The notes under the pieces: generated by a model | Database searches by the model: none | What the model was told of the DNA's origin: nothing | The model's input: the letters and a program-made list of their open reading frames with translations, nothing else | Assembly (NCBI GenBank): GCA_017591395.1 | Contig: WEDG01011713.1 | Span: 28,501-92,500, forward strand | DNA length: 64,000 bases | Origin: Schistocephalus solidus | Lineage: Eukaryota; Platyhelminthes; Cestoda; Diphyllobothriidea; Diphyllobothriidae | Direction of reading: 5' to 3' | Program-made: the position numbers and the translations under genes | Shown here: one piece after another, positions 61,401 through 64,000 of the stretch | Numbering within the stretch: the stretch's first letter is position 1 | Layout: every line of letters begins with the position of its first letter

Positions 61401-62919
61401 TGTGTTTCGATTTTGCCTGTATTACTAGTCATGCGGGTGACCAAAATCTGGGTGACAAATGGCTAGATTTCCGAGTAGTAGTCATACCAAGGATCTACAA
61501 TGGTTATACAAAACATGGAAATAAAGGACTCAAGCACATGGATCGACAATCAATCATCAAATCAAGTTCGACCTCCTGTCAAGGATAACGAAGGCTGCTG
61601 CGTATATTTGGCTTGTGATGGCCTAGCAACTGCACCCTACATTACCTGCGATCCTGGTGCGTCTAGTACTCTTAGCTGCGACTGTCCAGGATGATAGGCT
61701 TGAGAGAGCATCCGAAACACTAGGCTCATTAGGATCGTGTACCAGTGTTCGTATACTCTTTACGACTACCTCTGGAACTGGATTGATTTGTTTTATCCAC
61801 AGTATTAATTTGATGTTGGTTAATACCGCGAGGTTGCCATTTTTCATGGAAACCAATTTAACTATCCTGGTTCGTAAACTGTGGAGTGGAAAAAATATCC
61901 ATACAAGTAAAAACTGAGAACAAAATTCATGAGTTCTCACAACAAACAGTAGGTTAGAAGTTATTCGAGTATATTTTTTGTATCCTCCTCACCAGTCCAC
62001 TCAACGGCTTGGACGGTAGCTGGTGCCTTCGAGTATAAACAGATCGTTAAGATGTCTACCAAGAGCATATTCTCATACGTTTGAATTTATCAACGTTCAC
62101 TGAAAGCCTTTGCTTAGAAGGCTGCCAACGCAGGGATTATTTTGGACCACGCTGTCAGCCAATTATGTGTTTGTGTGGAGTGGCTGATTGGCGGATTGAG
62201 AGTCAAGATGTTGTGCCTTCTTCCTCCCACTCCATGTGATCTGAGCCAGTGTAGCGGCACGCTTACAGGGTGGATCTGGTCGTGTCAGGAACACCTCTGT
62301 GCACTGTGCCTCCGCTCTTTCTGACTTGGAAACGAAACCAGATCCAACTAGACGAGGATAGAGTGCGGAAGAAAAATTAAAGTCTACTCTCAATAAAATA
62401 TTATTCACGCACTAGGCACCATCCCTTGCCCATCTTGTCTAAGTGCCATATGTGGTCCTCCTGGGATACGGCAGTGAAACTGTCATGTCCTATGCTCTGG
62501 GATGTTGGACATAATTTTTACTACTGTGGTTCATCCTTTTCTGAAAATTTAGAATTCAGGAGCATTTCGAGAGAACGTTTGCGCATGAAAAGTATCCCAC
62601 CTCCAATCTTGAGATTAAATGGCTTACGAAATCTGCTAGTAATGACGGCCAGTTGACATTTAAATGCGCGGCGATTTTTGAAAACAAACTTCCCGGGGTG
62701 AAGCTGGCGTGAGCTAACTACAGGTTAAGTAAACCTCTATGCTTGTTATGGTTCTTACATGGCTTCGATTATCTATCCTTAATGCAAAATTTGCCTGATA
62801 GTTTATCTCGAATCACGCTCTCAGGTTTTTGGGCGAAGGACAAGGAATGCCTGGGATTCCTGTCGCGCATGTCACCTGCCACATTCTCACATTAACCCCT
62901 TAAAAGTGATCCAGAGATA
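61401..62919. other. GC-richer segment of unknown origin
   Basis: Noticeably less AT-rich than the surroundings, with many overlapping 60-105 codon frames on both strands (for example 61623-61940 minus and 62426-62656 plus) and no recognisable domain. The composition suggests another decayed mobile element or a gene relic, but I cannot identify one. Confidence 0.35.
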
Positions 62920-62922
62920 TAA

Positions 62923-63522
62923 GGGAGACAGTTCTGCTGCAATCCATTACGGGCAGATGTATTATTTGCAACACCGATCACCTTTATTGCCGGTCTTTTA
63001 CTCAATTCACCTTACTTACAAATGGTGCAGTCGCTACAGTTACAGGCGGAAAACGAATTTTATTTGCATCCGATAGTTTCATTGGGCAACCTCTGCAAAA
63101 GGAAACATTTAGAGGATGGATGTGCCGGAAAAACGTCTCAAGATGAAGCCTTCGCCAAAGTCGATGCATTAAAAGAAGAGATGACCTTTACATTAGTCGC
63201 AGTTGGCAAGGCCGGAAGCAAGATACGGCTTTGCAGTTCCATCTAAGTCTTTTCTGAGGAGATGCTCGAGGTGTCTTTAGAATTAAATCACATATATGGC
63301 CTTACGGAGCTCGATTTATTATACATTTGCAGATGTGTGACCGAACCTCGGCACTTTTCAGCGCAAAAAATAACCCAACATATATTTGCGTGCACTTATG
63401 TTACAACCACATTTTTCAGCGTTGTCAGAAAATGTTTTTTAGCGTTTACTAAATTTGCAGATGCAAACGCGTTATTCACTGCCACAGTTAACCAAACAAG
63501 TAAGCTGCTTTTCATTCAGTAA
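62923..63522 (+). pseudogene. 600 nt frame open except for one TAA; unknown
   Basis: A single plus-strand frame is open from 62923 to the TAA at 63244-63246 and again from 63247 to 63522, 198 sense codons in all. The first ATG is at 63022 (MVQSLQLQAENEFYLHPIV). The segment to residue ~74 has a protein-like composition (KTSQDEAFAKVDALKEEMTF, LVAVGKAGSKIRL). The part after the stop is Phe/Thr-rich. No domain recognised. Options: recently disabled gene or element ORF, a terminal exon with chance read-on, or coincidence. Confidence 0.3.
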
Positions 63523-64000
63523 AATTTAAGTATGCTTTCGCTTTTTTTATTTTTTTGTTAAGTTACCTATTAAAACATGTCAGTTTACTAATCTCAAATC
63601 AATAGCTGCGTCGTCTTATCTCCAAATATTCTTTCAAATATTTCTGTTAAAATCCTTTTGCTCCATCATTCCAATAAAGAGTTAAGTAAGAGCTGTGATA
63701 GGTCAGATTAAACGATTTAATTTCTTGCTTTCAAATGCGTCTATCTTGCATTTTGCTTAAATGCAACTTTACTTTGGTGCAAATGCATGGCAAGTTGTTA
63801 ACTATGCCTTTGGTATTCTGAAGTATGTCCAGTTATTCAAATGTACAAAAGTGCCATAAGCAGCCAGCCGGTAAAATGTTGCGTTCCCTTTGCAGTTTTT
63901 ATAAAGACTGAAACTCTCAAATCACCCCAGGTGGAGCAATGTCCACGCATGCGTGACTTTCAAGCCATTAGTTAGGGTAAACGGACATTTATCTTTTAAG
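63523..64000. other. No recognisable feature
   Basis: AT-rich DNA to the window end. Confidence 0.45.

Noticed and set aside
1..64000. CRISPR array, operons or prokaryotic genes
   Set aside because: No spaced short repeats, no Shine-Dalgarno-linked frames and no long ORFs; the retroelement content is eukaryotic.

Overview
This is AT-rich eukaryotic DNA with no intact host gene that I can recognise. It contains no long open frame (the longest is 156 codons), no operon-like organisation, no rRNA and no credible functional tRNA. Its recognisable content is decayed retroelements and tRNA-derived repeats. Two lines point to a flatworm (Platyhelminthes), probably a parasitic one. First, there are many Penelope-like element (PLE) remnants with a reverse transcriptase joined to a GIY-YIG endonuclease, of types that I associate with flatworm genomes. 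Second, there is a tandem ~300 bp repeat that combines a tRNA-like RNA polymerase III promoter with a hammerhead ribozyme, the same architecture as the SM-alpha satellite/SINE of schistosomes. The phylum assignment is inference; the species is not determined. || Layout. 0.86-2.45 kb: PLE-1 (+), RT plus a GIY-YIG domain with its core deleted. 3.7-3.9 kb: possible tRNA-like repeat. 3.9-12.4 kb: featureless AT-rich DNA. 12.38-13.11 kb: two-copy 372 bp tandem repeat. 13.45-15.9 kb: two further PLE remnants (+), of different lineages. 16.02-16.44 kb: one and a half units of the hammerhead repeat (-), including the best-preserved ribozyme. 17.5-19.45 kb: doubtful BEL/Pao relic. 25.1-25.8 kb: PLE tail (+) and a SINE (-). 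30.5-33.6 kb: PLE tail (-) directly abutting an array of about eleven hammerhead-repeat units that switches orientation at ~31.356 kb. 39.0-39.5 kb: inverted pair of another tRNA-derived SINE. 42.7-47.3 kb: PLE cluster with one nearly full-length RT-endonuclease copy (-), two 3' halves arranged head-to-head, and one more tail (+). 48.95-49.93 kb: LINE reverse transcriptase remnant (+). 57.8-61.4 kb: a ~785 bp repeat present twice 2.49 kb apart, the second copy flanked by PLE pieces. 62.9-63.5 kb: a ~600 nt frame open except for one TAA. || How it fits together. PLEs and LINEs supply reverse transcriptases; the hammerhead repeat encodes no protein and would depend on one of them in trans. Its pol III-type promoter, self-cleaving motif and head-to-tail units are the ingredients of a retrozyme-like cycle: multimeric transcript, self-cleavage to unit-length RNA, circularisation, reverse transcription. 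All PLE copies here carry stops, frameshifts or deletions, and only one ribozyme copy retains an undamaged core, so the window records past activity rather than a working element. || I worked by eye. Boundaries of degenerate elements are approximate, and protein similarity comes from recognised motifs, not from a search.
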